Under the pieces are notes generated by a model. It worked only from the letters and a program-made list of their open reading frames with translations. It did no database searches and was not told where the DNA came from. Shown in pieces: positions 33,796 through 44,406 of a stretch of 64,000 nt of DNA (position 1 is the stretch's first letter; the number at the start of each line of letters is the position of its first letter). The DNA comes from Streptomyces sp. BK340 (GTDB lineage Bacteria; Actinomycetota; Actinomycetes; Streptomycetales; Streptomycetaceae), in assembly GCF_007827595.1 (NCBI RefSeq), contig NZ_VISR01000004.1:186001-250000 (forward strand), written 5' to 3'. Both the position numbers and the translations under genes were made by a program.

Positions 33796-33838
33796 GGAAA
33801 CACCAGGTCAGGGGCGCCCGCCCGTACGGGTTTCCATC
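33796..33838 (+). repeat. Copy B of the ~43-bp imperfect repeat
   Basis: Matches 31401-31443 in GAAAC-CCAGGTCAGG-GCG and CGGGTTTCC plus AGGGC beyond. It lies after the terminator and ~70 bp before ettA, so it sits in the ettA leader or promoter region. Confidence 0.6.
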
Positions 33839-33908
33839 CAGGGCTAGCCGTCAGGCAAGATGGGGTGTATCTGCCCACTGCCAGATTCAAGCTGCCGGAC
33901 GGTTTCTC

Positions 33909-35573
<1,665 letters not shown>

Positions 35574-35579
35574 TCGATC

Positions 35580-35993
35580 TTGCGTCACATCTACCGCTGC
35601 CCCCTGCGCTGGTCCGACATGGACGCGTACGGCCATGTCAACAACGCGGTCTTCATCCGCTACCTGGAGGAAGCCCGGATCAACTTCCTGTTCCGCCCGG
35701 ACAAGGAGTTCAAGCAGGGGTCCGTGGTGGCGCGCCACGAGATCGACTACAAGCGGCAGCTCGTCCACCGGCACCACCCGGTGGACATCGAGCTGTGGAT
35801 CACCGAGATCAAGGCCGCGTCCTTCACCATCACCTACGAGGTGAAGGACGAGGACGTGGTCTACGTACGGGCCTCGACGGTGGTCGTGCCGTTCGACTTC
35901 GAGGCCCAGCGGCCGCGCCGGATCACCCAGGAGGAGCGGGAGTTCCTCACGGAGTACACGGACGCGGCCGACGAGGAGGCCGTCGCCGCATGA
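35580..35993 (+). CDS. Acyl-CoA thioesterase (4HBT hotdog family)
   Basis: 137 residues from TTG 35580. Single hotdog domain of the 4-hydroxybenzoyl-CoA thioesterase/YbgC type: RWSDMDAYGHVNNAVFIRYL with the catalytic Asp, VVARHEIDYKRQLVHRHHPV and ASFTITYEVKDEDVVYVRAS. Hydrolyses an acyl-CoA of unknown chain length. Couples to the next gene through ATGA at 35990-35993. Confidence 0.9.
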   Translation: MRHIYRCPLRWSDMDAYGHVNNAVFIRYLEEARINFLFRPDKEFKQGSVVARHEIDYKRQLVHRHHPVDIELWITEIKAASFTITYEVKDEDVVYVRASTVVVPFDFEAQRPRRITQEEREFLTEYTDAADEEAVAA

Positions 35994-36667
35994 CGGTGCT
36001 GCACCTGGCCGACGAGTCGGAGGCGGCGGACCTCGCCGCCTTCCTCTCCCGGCTGCTCCACTACGACCGTGGAGCCGCGGTGCGCCTGCAGGCGTCCGGG
36101 ACCGCACTCGCCGTGTTCGGACGGCCGCCGTCCTTCGAGGTGCTGGCGGTCCGCGCGGTGCGCCTGGCGAAGCCGTACGAGAACGGGCTCGACGTCACGC
36201 TCGACGTGACCGTCTCCGCCGGTGAACTCCTGGAGTCCGTGGACGAGCGGGCCGCCACGGCCGCCGTCCCGGCCGCGGTCACCGGGCCGCCGTGGGCCGG
36301 TGTGCTGCCGCCGCGCGGCGGCTGGCAGCCCGAGCCGGGGCTGCCCGCACCGGACGCGCTGCGTACGGCGGTGGCCGCGGCCGTCGCCGAGTTCCGCTCC
36401 CGTACCGAGGAATTGGCGCCCGAGCGGCGTACGCGTGCGGAGCTGGACCGGATCGGACGGGACATCTGGTCCCGGGAGATCGGGGAGACCCGGCTGCCGG
36501 TGCGGGCCGTGCACGCGGCTCAGTCGCTGGGCTTTCTGCGGCCGGGGACCGGCGCGGCCGAGACCGGGCTGTTCTCCTCCGGGGCGTGGCTGAGGCTGCG
36601 CACGCCGTACGGCTCCGTCGCGGTGCGGCGCGCCGGGCTCGGCACCCTCGGCGTCAGCGTGCGCTGA
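35990..36667 (+). CDS. Conserved hypothetical protein
   Basis: 225 residues from ATG 35990, overlapping the thioesterase stop by 4 bp. The N-terminal half (LHLADESEAADLAAFLSRLL to SAGELLESVDE) is an alpha/beta domain; the second half contains RRTRAELDRIGRDIWSREIG and AVHAAQSLGFLRPG and ends in beta strands (AWLRLRTPYGSVAVRR). No membrane segments. Commonly found next to this thioesterase in streptomycetes, as far as I recall; function unknown. Convergent with the ABC ATPase gene. Confidence 0.75.
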   Translation: MTVLHLADESEAADLAAFLSRLLHYDRGAAVRLQASGTALAVFGRPPSFEVLAVRAVRLAKPYENGLDVTLDVTVSAGELLESVDERAATAAVPAAVTGPPWAGVLPPRGGWQPEPGLPAPDALRTAVAAAVAEFRSRTEELAPERRTRAELDRIGRDIWSREIGETRLPVRAVHAAQSLGFLRPGTGAAETGLFSSGAWLRLRTPYGSVAVRRAGLGTLGVSVR

Positions 36668-36698
36668 CCCGGCCACCTGCTTCTGCGCTGCTCGTCCG

Positions 36699-37655
36699 CT
36701 ACTTCTCCGCACTGTCGTCCGGCCACACCCCGATGTGGTCCGGCTCCAGTTCCAGGGCCACCCGGTCGCGCATGTTCAGGGCCCGCGTGTACTCGGCGGG
36801 CAGCTGGAGACGGCCCGCGCGGTCGAGCATGGCGTACTCGCGTGCGACCACGGTCTCGTGGCCGGTCGTGGCGTCCACCTCGCTGCGGCGCAGCACCTCG
36901 GTGGAGGTGCGGCCGTCGCGGATGGCCACCGTGCGGCGGACCTCACCGGCCACCGCCTGGTCGTGGGTGACGATCACGATGGTGGTGCCGAGCGTCTCGT
37001 TCGCGGTGCGGAACGCGTCGAAGATCTGCGCGCCGGTCTGGGAGTCGAGTTCGCCGGTGGGTTCGTCGGCGAGGAGGACCGCGGGGGCGTTCGCGAGGGC
37101 CACCGCGATCGCGGTGCGCTGCTGCTGGCCGCCGGACATCTCGTGCGGGTGGCGGTCGCGGCAGTCGGCCACCTGGAGCAACTCCAGCAGTTCCAGGGCG
37201 CGTTCGGCGCGGGCGCGGCGGCGGGTGCGGGTGCCGGACAGCTGGAGCGGGAGGGCGACGTTCTGGGCCGCGGTGAGGTAGGGGAGCAGATTGCGGGAGG
37301 TCTGCTGCCAGACGAAGCCGACTACCTCGCGGCGGTAGGCGAGGCGGTCCTTCGCGGTCATGGTGAGCAGGTCGCGGCCGGCGACGCGGGCGGCCCCCGC
37401 GGTGGGGGTGTCCAGACCGGCCAGGATGTTCATGAGGGTGGACTTGCCGCTGCCCGAGGCGCCGACCAGGGCCATCAGCTCGCCCTCACGGACGAGCAGG
37501 TCGAGCCCCTGGAGGGCCTGAACCTCCACGCCGTCCGCGGAGAAGATACGGACGAGGCGGTCGCAGGTGATGAGGGCGTCATGGCCGTAGGCGGGCCGGT
37601 TGCGGGCCTCGGCGACCTGGTCGGCGAGGTCGGAGAGAGTGGTATCGGCTGTCAT
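36699..37655 (-). CDS. ABC ATPase with C-terminal AbrB/SpoVT-like domain
   Basis: 318 residues from ATG 37655 (AGGAGA upstream). Residues ~30-240 are a LolD/MacB-type ATPase: Walker A GASGSGKST, Q-loop VWQQTSRNL, signature MSGGQQQR, Walker B VLLADEPTGELD, VTHDQ. The last ~55 residues (EYAMLDRAGRLQLPAEYTRA, LNMRDRVALELEPDHIGVWP) match the swapped-hairpin AbrB/MazE pattern: L-D-x-x-G-R-hydrophobic-x-hydrophobic-P, then a turn and a D-x-hydrophobic strand. That domain usually binds DNA or dimerises. Powers the two permeases encoded upstream on this strand. Confidence 0.88.
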   Translation of the reverse strand: MTADTTLSDLADQVAEARNRPAYGHDALITCDRLVRIFSADGVEVQALQGLDLLVREGELMALVGASGSGKSTLMNILAGLDTPTAGAARVAGRDLLTMTAKDRLAYRREVVGFVWQQTSRNLLPYLTAAQNVALPLQLSGTRTRRRARAERALELLELLQVADCRDRHPHEMSGGQQQRTAIAVALANAPAVLLADEPTGELDSQTGAQIFDAFRTANETLGTTIVIVTHDQAVAGEVRRTVAIRDGRTSTEVLRRSEVDATTGHETVVAREYAMLDRAGRLQLPAEYTRALNMRDRVALELEPDHIGVWPDDSAEK

Positions 37656-37684
37656 GGGGTCTCCTGGATGGTTGCCCGGAACGC

Positions 37685-40399
37685 TCATCGCCCCTCCCCG
37701 GCCCGCAGCTCCCGTACCGACCCGCGTCTCCCGGTCCACCACGCCTGGGCCCCCGCCACCCCCACCGTCAGCACCACGACCGTGATCGCCGGTGCCGTCA
37801 GCGACCAGGTGTCCGGGCGGAGTGCGGCCGAGTTCACGCCGGGCTGGGCGGAGGTCAGGGCGATGGTGGTCAGGTCGATGCCGGGCGACAGGACGCGGAT
37901 GGCGGTCCAGCCGGTCAGGGTGCCGCCGGCCGCGGCGAGGAGGGCCTGGGGAAGGGACTCAAGGACGAGGAGGCGGCGGCCCTGGGCGCGGGTGAGGCCC
38001 ATCGTGCGCAGGCGGGCGAGGAGCGCGGCGCGTTCGGGTGCCGCCCGCAGCAGCGCGAGGAGCAGGGCGAGGACCGCGAAGCCGGCGCCGGCGGCCACCG
38101 CCGCCGTGTAGACGTGCCCGGCGCCGGTCTGCAGGGGCGAGTCGGCGTACCGGGAGCGCACCTCGGCCAGGGCCTGCACCGTGACCGAGGCGGGGGCCGC
38201 GCGGCGCAGCGCTTCCGCGTCCAGGAGGGCACCGGTCAGCAGCAGTGTCGTGGGGCGGTGGGCCGCGTCCGGGAGTCCGGCACGGTTCACGATCAGGAAG
38301 TCGGAGCCGGGTACGGCCGGGGTGCGGTCGAGGACGGTGGTGATCCGTACCGTGACCGCGCTGCCGTCCCCCAGCCTTACCAGGAAGGGGCGCCGGGTGC
38401 CGTACGCGTGGGCGACGGAGGGGGAGGCGAGGGCGGGGAGCGTCCTCGCGTTCCTCAACTCGCCCGCCGGGAAGGCCCCGAGGCCGGTGTCGGCCGCCAG
38501 CCGGCCGTACGCGGCCGGGTCCACCCCGACCAGCGGTACCGTGTCCTCCCCGTCCAGCGGCTTGGCCTCGTACGTGATGCTCGCCGCCGCCACCCCGTGC
38601 ACCCCGGGCAGCGCGCGCACCCGGGCGGCCAGGTCCGACGGGAGCGCGGTGGCCGCGTCCATGCGGGCGTCGGCCCCGACGGTGAGCAGGGCCGCACGGT
38701 CCCGGGCCTCGGCCACCCCGGCCAGGACCGAGCCGCCGAAGGCCGCCGTGGTCAGCGCGGTCAGCAGCGCCACCAGGGGCAGTACCGCGGAGGCCTGGGC
38801 GCGGCCCGCGCGGGCCAGGGACAGATGGCCCACCGCCCCGCGCAGCCGGCCGGCCGGGCGGGCGAGGCGGCGCAGCAGCAGGGGGTGGAGGCGGAGCAGC
38901 AGCAGGGCCGCGATGACGCCGGTCAGTACCGGGGCCAGGGACACCAGTTGACCGGCCGACGTGCCGCTGCGGCGCAGGGTCGCCACCGCCCCGGCCGCCA
39001 GGGCCAGCAGGGTCAGCTCGGCCACGGTGCGGCGCCGGGAGGGTCGTACGGCCGTCACGTCCTCCCGTGCCGCCGTCACCCGTACCGCGCGGTGGGCGAG
39101 CGCGACGCGCAGCGGGAGGGCGGCGCAGGCGGTGAGCGTGACGGCCAGGGCGGCGGCCACGGCGGGACCGGTACGCGCGCCGGGGAACAGCAGCAGCGCG
39201 GCGGCCAGGCCGGCCGCGCCCGCGGGTACGGCGACCACGGCGGTCTCGGCCAGCAGCCGGCCGGTGAGGCCGGGCAGGGAGGCGCCCCGGGCGCGGAGCA
39301 GGGCGAGTTCGGTGCGACGGCGGTCGGCGGCCAGGCCGCCCGCCATGAGCAGGACGACGACGGCGACCGTGGCGGTGCCTGCGACGGCCACCGCGACCAG
39401 CGGGGCGATGCGCGAGCGCAGCCGGGAGAACGCGGCGAGGCCGTCGTCCAGGCCGGTGCCGACGTCGGTGCCCTCGCCCGTGACGGTGCGGGCGCGGCGC
39501 AGGCCGGGACCGGACTCCAGGGAGGCGACGGCGGACCGCAGACGGTCCACGTCGTGGGCGCGCAGACCGCCGAGGTCTGGGGCGAAGTACCAGTAGCGGG
39601 AGGGCTCTCCGCGCGTGTACGGCAGGGCGGGGGCCGCCTCCAGGGGCAGCAGGAGTGCGCCGAGCCAGTAGGTCTCCGGCGGGTTGGGCGGGGGCGTCCG
39701 GACCAGGCTGGGCGTGCGCAGCAGCGGGACGGTCGACCAGTAGGCGCCGGCGGGGTCGTGCGGGGTGAGGATGCCGGTGACCCGGACGGCGAGCGGGCCG
39801 CGGCCGACGCAGGGCACGTGGATGACCGAACCGACCTTGATGTGCAGGCTCTTGGCGGTGGCGGCGGTGACGGCGGCCTCCACCTCGGGCGCCATCGGGT
39901 CCAGCGGGCCCGAGGTGCGCGGGAGACGGCCCTCGCGGACGTCGGCGTGCCCGGCCAGGCCGCTCTGTGCGATCAGCTGGACATGGGCGAGCAGGCCGCT
40001 CGGACGCGGGATGAACGCATCGGGCACGGCCGTGTCGGTCTGGGTCGCGATGCCGTACGCGGACTGGGCACGGTCGACGGACAGCGAGTCGTCGACCGTG
40101 CCCAGCAGCTTCCGGAACTGGCGTTCGAGCACGCCGGGACGGAGAAGCGTGTCCGGGGCGTCGCCGGACACGTCATAAAGGGGCATCGAGGGGGTCACCC
40201 GCAGAGTGGTGCGCTCGGGGCGGGCCTGGTGGAGCGTGTGCACCAGACCCGCGTCCTCGTACCGGTCGACCGCACGCGGAAGGGCCCCCGCCAGACAGGC
40301 GGTCACCACGACCAGCAGCGCGAGCGCGAGCGCGGCACCGGGTGCGGAGCGCAGCCGGGTGCGCACCCAGGGAGCGACCGCGGAGTGCACGGAACTCAC
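37685..40399 (-). CDS. FtsX-family ABC transporter permease (904 residues)
   Basis: GTG 40399 has GAGGGG 8 nt upstream; GTG 40408 is an alternative that overlaps the previous stop. First helix APGAALALALLVVVTACLAG, a large extracytoplasmic region (~residues 45-240), then FtsX helices (LVAVAVAGTATVAVVVLLMA with the loop RRTELALLRARGASLPGLTG), a second set (LVALLTALTTAAFGGSVLAG), another outer domain, and a final set with LLARLRTMGLTRAQGRRLLV. Conserved loops match the MacB/FtsX coupling helix. Substrate unknown. Second of three genes. Confidence 0.88.
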   Translation of the reverse strand: MSSVHSAVAPWVRTRLRSAPGAALALALLVVVTACLAGALPRAVDRYEDAGLVHTLHQARPERTTLRVTPSMPLYDVSGDAPDTLLRPGVLERQFRKLLGTVDDSLSVDRAQSAYGIATQTDTAVPDAFIPRPSGLLAHVQLIAQSGLAGHADVREGRLPRTSGPLDPMAPEVEAAVTAATAKSLHIKVGSVIHVPCVGRGPLAVRVTGILTPHDPAGAYWSTVPLLRTPSLVRTPPPNPPETYWLGALLLPLEAAPALPYTRGEPSRYWYFAPDLGGLRAHDVDRLRSAVASLESGPGLRRARTVTGEGTDVGTGLDDGLAAFSRLRSRIAPLVAVAVAGTATVAVVVLLMAGGLAADRRRTELALLRARGASLPGLTGRLLAETAVVAVPAGAAGLAAALLLFPGARTGPAVAAALAVTLTACAALPLRVALAHRAVRVTAAREDVTAVRPSRRRTVAELTLLALAAGAVATLRRSGTSAGQLVSLAPVLTGVIAALLLLRLHPLLLRRLARPAGRLRGAVGHLSLARAGRAQASAVLPLVALLTALTTAAFGGSVLAGVAEARDRAALLTVGADARMDAATALPSDLAARVRALPGVHGVAAASITYEAKPLDGEDTVPLVGVDPAAYGRLAADTGLGAFPAGELRNARTLPALASPSVAHAYGTRRPFLVRLGDGSAVTVRITTVLDRTPAVPGSDFLIVNRAGLPDAAHRPTTLLLTGALLDAEALRRAAPASVTVQALAEVRSRYADSPLQTGAGHVYTAAVAAGAGFAVLALLLALLRAAPERAALLARLRTMGLTRAQGRRLLVLESLPQALLAAAGGTLTGWTAIRVLSPGIDLTTIALTSAQPGVNSAALRPDTWSLTAPAITVVVLTVGVAGAQAWWTGRRGSVRELRAGEGR

Positions 40400-40400
40400 G

Positions 40401-43400
40401 TCACTCACCCCTCTGTTCGCGCAGCGCCCGCGCCGGGTCCGCCCGGCGTACGGTCGCCGTCGCCGCGACCACCAGCGGAGCCACTGCGACGGCCGCCAGC
40501 AGCAACACCACACGGTCGGCCGGGAGTTGGACCAGCAGGTCGGGAACGGGCCGGGTGGCGTCACCGGTCAGGACGATCAACGGGAGTACTCCACGGGCCA
40601 GTACGGTGCCGAGGGCGACGCCCACCGCCAGGGCCAGACCCACCAGGACGGCCTGTTCGGCGGCGACCGTGCGGGCCAGCCGGCGGTGTGGGGCGCCGAG
40701 GGCGCGCAGCACGGCGAAGTCCGCCTCGCGCGCCCGCAGCGCCCCGGCGGCGCCCACCGCGAAGCCGACCGCGGCGAGGGCCGCCGCCACCACGGCGGCC
40801 GCGGCGAACGCGGCCGTGGGCCCGGCGCCGAAGGGGTCGTCGCGCAGCCCGGCGGCGATCTCGTCCCGGACCACCACCTGCCCCGGGTCGACGACGTCCG
40901 GCAACGCCCGCACCTCGGCGGCGACCTGGGCCGCCCGGACCGGAGCCGTACGCAGCCACCACTCGGTGGGCGTGAGGCTCTCCCCGTACCGCGCGTGCAG
41001 CACCCGGTTCGCGGCCCGCAGATCGATCAGTACGGCGCCGCCGTCATGGCTGCCCGAGGTGCCGGTCGTGGGCAGTGCGCGCACCGCCCTGACGATCCGC
41101 ACCGGGATGCTCTGGTCGCCGACCTGCACATCCACGCGCTGCCCGGTGCTGGCGCCCGCCGAGTCCAGGAAGCGGTCGGTGGCCACGGCCGTCACCTCGG
41201 GCGGCGCGGGACGCGCCACCTGGAGCTGGACGGACACGGTGGCGACCGTCCAGTCCGCGTCCGGAAGGTATCCGGTGCGGTAGGTGACGGTCAGCGGCCG
41301 GGTGGAGACGATCCGGGGCCGGGTGGGGCTGGTGGCAGGGGTGGAGACGGCCGCGCCGCCGGTCTGCACGGCCGTGGTCCAGGAGGCGGGCAGCGCCAGC
41401 GGGCGCCGGGTCCCGTCGGTCCCTTCGGCGGTCAGGCCGCGGAAGGTGAGCCGGTGCTGTTCGGCCCGGTCGGCCGGCTGGGACATGTCCAGCTGGAGCG
41501 CGGTGAGCAGCGCCGGGCCGGTGGCGGAGCCGAGGTCGAGGGTGAGGGTGTGCGGGCGGCCGTCGGCGGGGAGCCGCCCGAACGGCACCTGGTACGGCAC
41601 CCCGGACCGGTCCTCGAGCCCGACCGTGACGTCGGCCGTCTTCCCGGGCCCCGCGGAGCTGTGCAGGCTCGCCGTCAGCCGCAGCCGCGCGGTGTGCGCC
41701 GGCACCCGGGTTCCGGCCGGGGAGTCCTTCGGCGTCAGCGCGGCCAGCAGCGGCCGCACCGGTACGGCCGCCAGGTCCGGGCGCATCAGCATCGCGTCGC
41801 CCGCGTGCGCGGTGTCCATGGCCAGCACGGTCGCCGTACGCTCGCCGGACAGCGGCTCCTCGGCGCGTGCGGCGGGGACCGCCCCGCGTACGTGCGGCAG
41901 TGCCGCGTACACGTCCGTACGGCCGAGCTGCCCGTCCCCCGCGGACAGCACCCGCACCGGCGCTCCGGCGCGGAAGTCGGCCTGGTCGTCCTGCGAGCGG
42001 TCCCAGGAGGACGCCTGCCCGACGGCCAGCATGCCGAGCGCGACGGCCAGCACGAGCAGCAGCACGGGGCCCGCGGCGCGTGCGGTACGGCGGCTGAACT
42101 GCCAGCCGGCCAGCGCCGCCGGCAGCCCCCGCCCGGCCGCCGCCCACCGCTCGGCGAGCCGCGCCACGGGCGGCAGCAGCCGCAGCGTCAGCACGGTCCC
42201 GGCGAGCAGCGCCAGCGCCGGCGCGGCCACCAGCAGGGGATCCACCCCGAGCGCCCCCGACCGGTCGGCGGAGACACTCCCCGAGTCCTGCTGCGCCAAC
42301 TGCCAGTAGGCCACCGCGGCCACGGCGAGCAGGCCCAGGTCGCCCCCGGCGCGGAGCGGGGTGGGGAGCAGACCGGCGCCGGTGCGGCGGGCGCGGGGGC
42401 GGGAGCCGGGTGAGCCTCCCGCACGGCCTTTCCCGAAGCGGGAGACGAGTGGTCGCCGCGTCCGGCCCGGCTCCGCCCGCCGTCCGCGCCGCTCCGTCTC
42501 CGCCCCGGTCAGGGCCGGTGGTGTCAGCGTCAGCACGCAGCCCAGGGCCACGGCGGCCGCCACCAGCCAGACGCCGGGGCTGCCGCCGGGCGGGAGGTCC
42601 AGCCGCAAATCGAGGCGGGACAGCGGGCCGTGGTCGGTCAGCAGGGTGGTGAGCGGTCCGGCCAGCAGGGGCGCGCAGACGGCGGCCGGGAGGGCGAGCA
42701 GCAGCGACTCGGCCGCGCCGAGGGCCGCGATCCGGGCCCGGGAGGCGCCCCGGGCCCTCAGCAGCCTTGTGCCGGCCGCCCGTTCGGCGCCGAGCAGCCG
42801 GGCCACCAGCAGCAGCGCGTACCCGGCGAGCAGCACCAGCTGGAGCGCGACGATCAGCAGGGTCGAGCGGGAGACCAGCAGCGAGCGGTCGGCCCGGTCC
42901 AGGACGTCCGGCAGCGAGGTCGTCGACGCGGTCACCCCGCTCAGGGCGTGGGACCTGCGCAGTGCCGTGCTCCCGGCCCGCGCCGCGTCCCGCAGCGCCC
43001 CGATCCGCCCGGTCGTCACCGCATCGAACCGGGCCGACGCCAGCCAGGCCGTCGGCCCGGTGCTCACCCGTTTGCCGGCGAGCACCGGGGGGTCGGCGAG
43101 CAGCGGCCCGTACGTCGTGAAGCCGGAGTCCTTCACACCGCGCCCGAGCAGTTCGTCCAGCTGCCAGTACGGCGCGTTCGCCGACACGGGCCGGTAGAGC
43201 CCGCTGACCCGTACCCGGACCGTCCCCTCGCCCAGCCGGTCGGCCAGGGTGAGACGGTCGCCGGGTTTCAGGCCGAGCGGCCGGGCGGCCGCCTGGGGGA
43301 GCGCCACCTCGATCTCGCCGCCCGCTCGGCCGGGAAGCCGGCCGGCGACCGCCCGCACCTGCGTGCGGTCCAGCGCGGCGAAGAAGGTCAGATCCGGGTT

Positions 43401-43748
43401 GCCCGACCGCTCGGCGGGCGGCTGGAGCGAGCGGGGCAGCGCGTACGGGCCCGAGCGGCGCAGCGTCCGCACGGTCACCGGTAACCCGTCGAAGGTCCGG
43501 CGCGCGCCCTGTCGTACGGCGGTGTCGGCGGCGGCGCGCCCGTCGGCCGGTACCCCGGCCTTGACGATCAGCGAGGTGGCGGTCGCGTTGCGCGGGTCGT
43601 TCAGCACATGGCGCAGTGCCGCGTCCCCGATCGCGCCCGAGTACGCCGTGAGCGTCGTCAGCACCGCGGTGGTGAGCAGCACCGTGAGCAGGGTGGAGCC
43701 GAGCAGCAGGCGATACGCCCGCGCGCGTGCGAAAACGAACCCCGTCAC
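40401..43748 (-). CDS. FtsX-family ABC transporter permease (1115 residues)
   Basis: From GTG 43748. N-terminal helix LLLGSTLLTVLLTTAVLTTL, outer domain (~residues 40-290), helices around LLIVALQLVLLAGYALLLVA with the coupling motif GTRLLRARGASRARIAALGA, a second block at PLLVAAPALALLAGTVLTLR and AGPVLLLVLAVALGMLAVGQ, a large second outer domain with beta-rich sequence, and a terminal FtsX block (ADFAVLRALGAPHRRLARTV). First gene of the exporter operon; the stop and the next start are one base apart. Very long FtsX permeases like this are typical of actinobacteria; cargo unknown. Confidence 0.88.
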   Translation of the reverse strand: MTGFVFARARAYRLLLGSTLLTVLLTTAVLTTLTAYSGAIGDAALRHVLNDPRNATATSLIVKAGVPADGRAAADTAVRQGARRTFDGLPVTVRTLRRSGPYALPRSLQPPAERSGNPDLTFFAALDRTQVRAVAGRLPGRAGGEIEVALPQAAARPLGLKPGDRLTLADRLGEGTVRVRVSGLYRPVSANAPYWQLDELLGRGVKDSGFTTYGPLLADPPVLAGKRVSTGPTAWLASARFDAVTTGRIGALRDAARAGSTALRRSHALSGVTASTTSLPDVLDRADRSLLVSRSTLLIVALQLVLLAGYALLLVARLLGAERAAGTRLLRARGASRARIAALGAAESLLLALPAAVCAPLLAGPLTTLLTDHGPLSRLDLRLDLPPGGSPGVWLVAAAVALGCVLTLTPPALTGAETERRGRRAEPGRTRRPLVSRFGKGRAGGSPGSRPRARRTGAGLLPTPLRAGGDLGLLAVAAVAYWQLAQQDSGSVSADRSGALGVDPLLVAAPALALLAGTVLTLRLLPPVARLAERWAAAGRGLPAALAGWQFSRRTARAAGPVLLLVLAVALGMLAVGQASSWDRSQDDQADFRAGAPVRVLSAGDGQLGRTDVYAALPHVRGAVPAARAEEPLSGERTATVLAMDTAHAGDAMLMRPDLAAVPVRPLLAALTPKDSPAGTRVPAHTARLRLTASLHSSAGPGKTADVTVGLEDRSGVPYQVPFGRLPADGRPHTLTLDLGSATGPALLTALQLDMSQPADRAEQHRLTFRGLTAEGTDGTRRPLALPASWTTAVQTGGAAVSTPATSPTRPRIVSTRPLTVTYRTGYLPDADWTVATVSVQLQVARPAPPEVTAVATDRFLDSAGASTGQRVDVQVGDQSIPVRIVRAVRALPTTGTSGSHDGGAVLIDLRAANRVLHARYGESLTPTEWWLRTAPVRAAQVAAEVRALPDVVDPGQVVVRDEIAAGLRDDPFGAGPTAAFAAAAVVAAALAAVGFAVGAAGALRAREADFAVLRALGAPHRRLARTVAAEQAVLVGLALAVGVALGTVLARGVLPLIVLTGDATRPVPDLLVQLPADRVVLLLAAVAVAPLVVAATATVRRADPARALREQRGE

Positions 43749-43858
43749 CCTGCCCCCGTGTCGTCCGGACGTGCGGAACTTCCAGACCTTCGGGCGATGC
43801 TGGCAGAAGGGACGGCTCGCAGGTAAGCGTTTCTCGATCGGTCTATACCGGATCGTGA

Positions 43859-43890
43859 CCGGATTCCGGCGTCAGGCGACCGGAATCCGG
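43859..43890 (-). terminator. Hairpin after the haemoglobin gene
   Basis: 11-bp perfect stem, 43859-43869 with 43880-43890, 10-nt loop, just downstream (minus strand) of the haemoglobin stop and upstream of the exporter operon. Confidence 0.7.
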
Positions 43891-43901
43891 CGTTCAGCGG
43901 G

Positions 43902-44306
43902 TCATTCGGGAGTGTTCACCATCGACTGGGCCGCATACGCCAGGTAGTTCCACAACGTCGTCGTGTGCTCCTCGGAGAGCCCCAGCTCGTCGACGGCCAC
44001 CCGCATGTGCCGCAGCCAGGCGTCGTGCGCCGCCCGGTCCACGGTGAACGGGGCGTGCCGCATCCGCAGCCGCGGGTGCCCGCGGTTGTCGCTGTAGGTG
44101 GTGGGACCGCCCCAGTACTGCATCAGGAACAGGGCCATCCGCTCCTCGGCCGGGCCCAGGTCCTCCTCCGGGTACATCGGCCTGAGGATCGGGTCCTCGG
44201 CGACTCCCTCGTAGAAACGGTGGACGAGCCGGCGGAAGGTCTCCTCCCCGCCGACCTGCTCGTAGAAGGTCTGCTCCTGAAGCGTGCCGCGCCGAATCTC
44301 TTTCAC
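43902..44306 (-). CDS. Truncated haemoglobin, group II (GlbO-like)
   Basis: 134 residues. Two-over-two globin: TFYEQVGGEETFRRLVHRFY, EDPILRPMYPEEDLGPAEER, YWGGPTTYSDNRGHPRLRMR, HAPFTVDRAAHDAWLRHMRV. The proximal His is the one in AAHDAWLRHM; Tyr in the B10 region (HRFYEGV) and Trp at WLRHM fit the group II oxygen-binding pocket. Likely binds O2/NO in the cytosol. GTG 44306 is the only reasonable start. Divergent from the methyltransferase gene, ~100 bp apart. Confidence 0.93.
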   Translation of the reverse strand: MKEIRRGTLQEQTFYEQVGGEETFRRLVHRFYEGVAEDPILRPMYPEEDLGPAEERMALFLMQYWGGPTTYSDNRGHPRLRMRHAPFTVDRAAHDAWLRHMRVAVDELGLSEEHTTTLWNYLAYAAQSMVNTPE

Positions 44307-44406
44307 CCGTCCATGGTCTCAGACGGGGTGGCCCAGGACTCAAGGCTTAGGACCGCACCCGCCGGGACAGCCCCGCCGGGGCAGGCGGCAGCCCTACTGT
44401 GGACAC

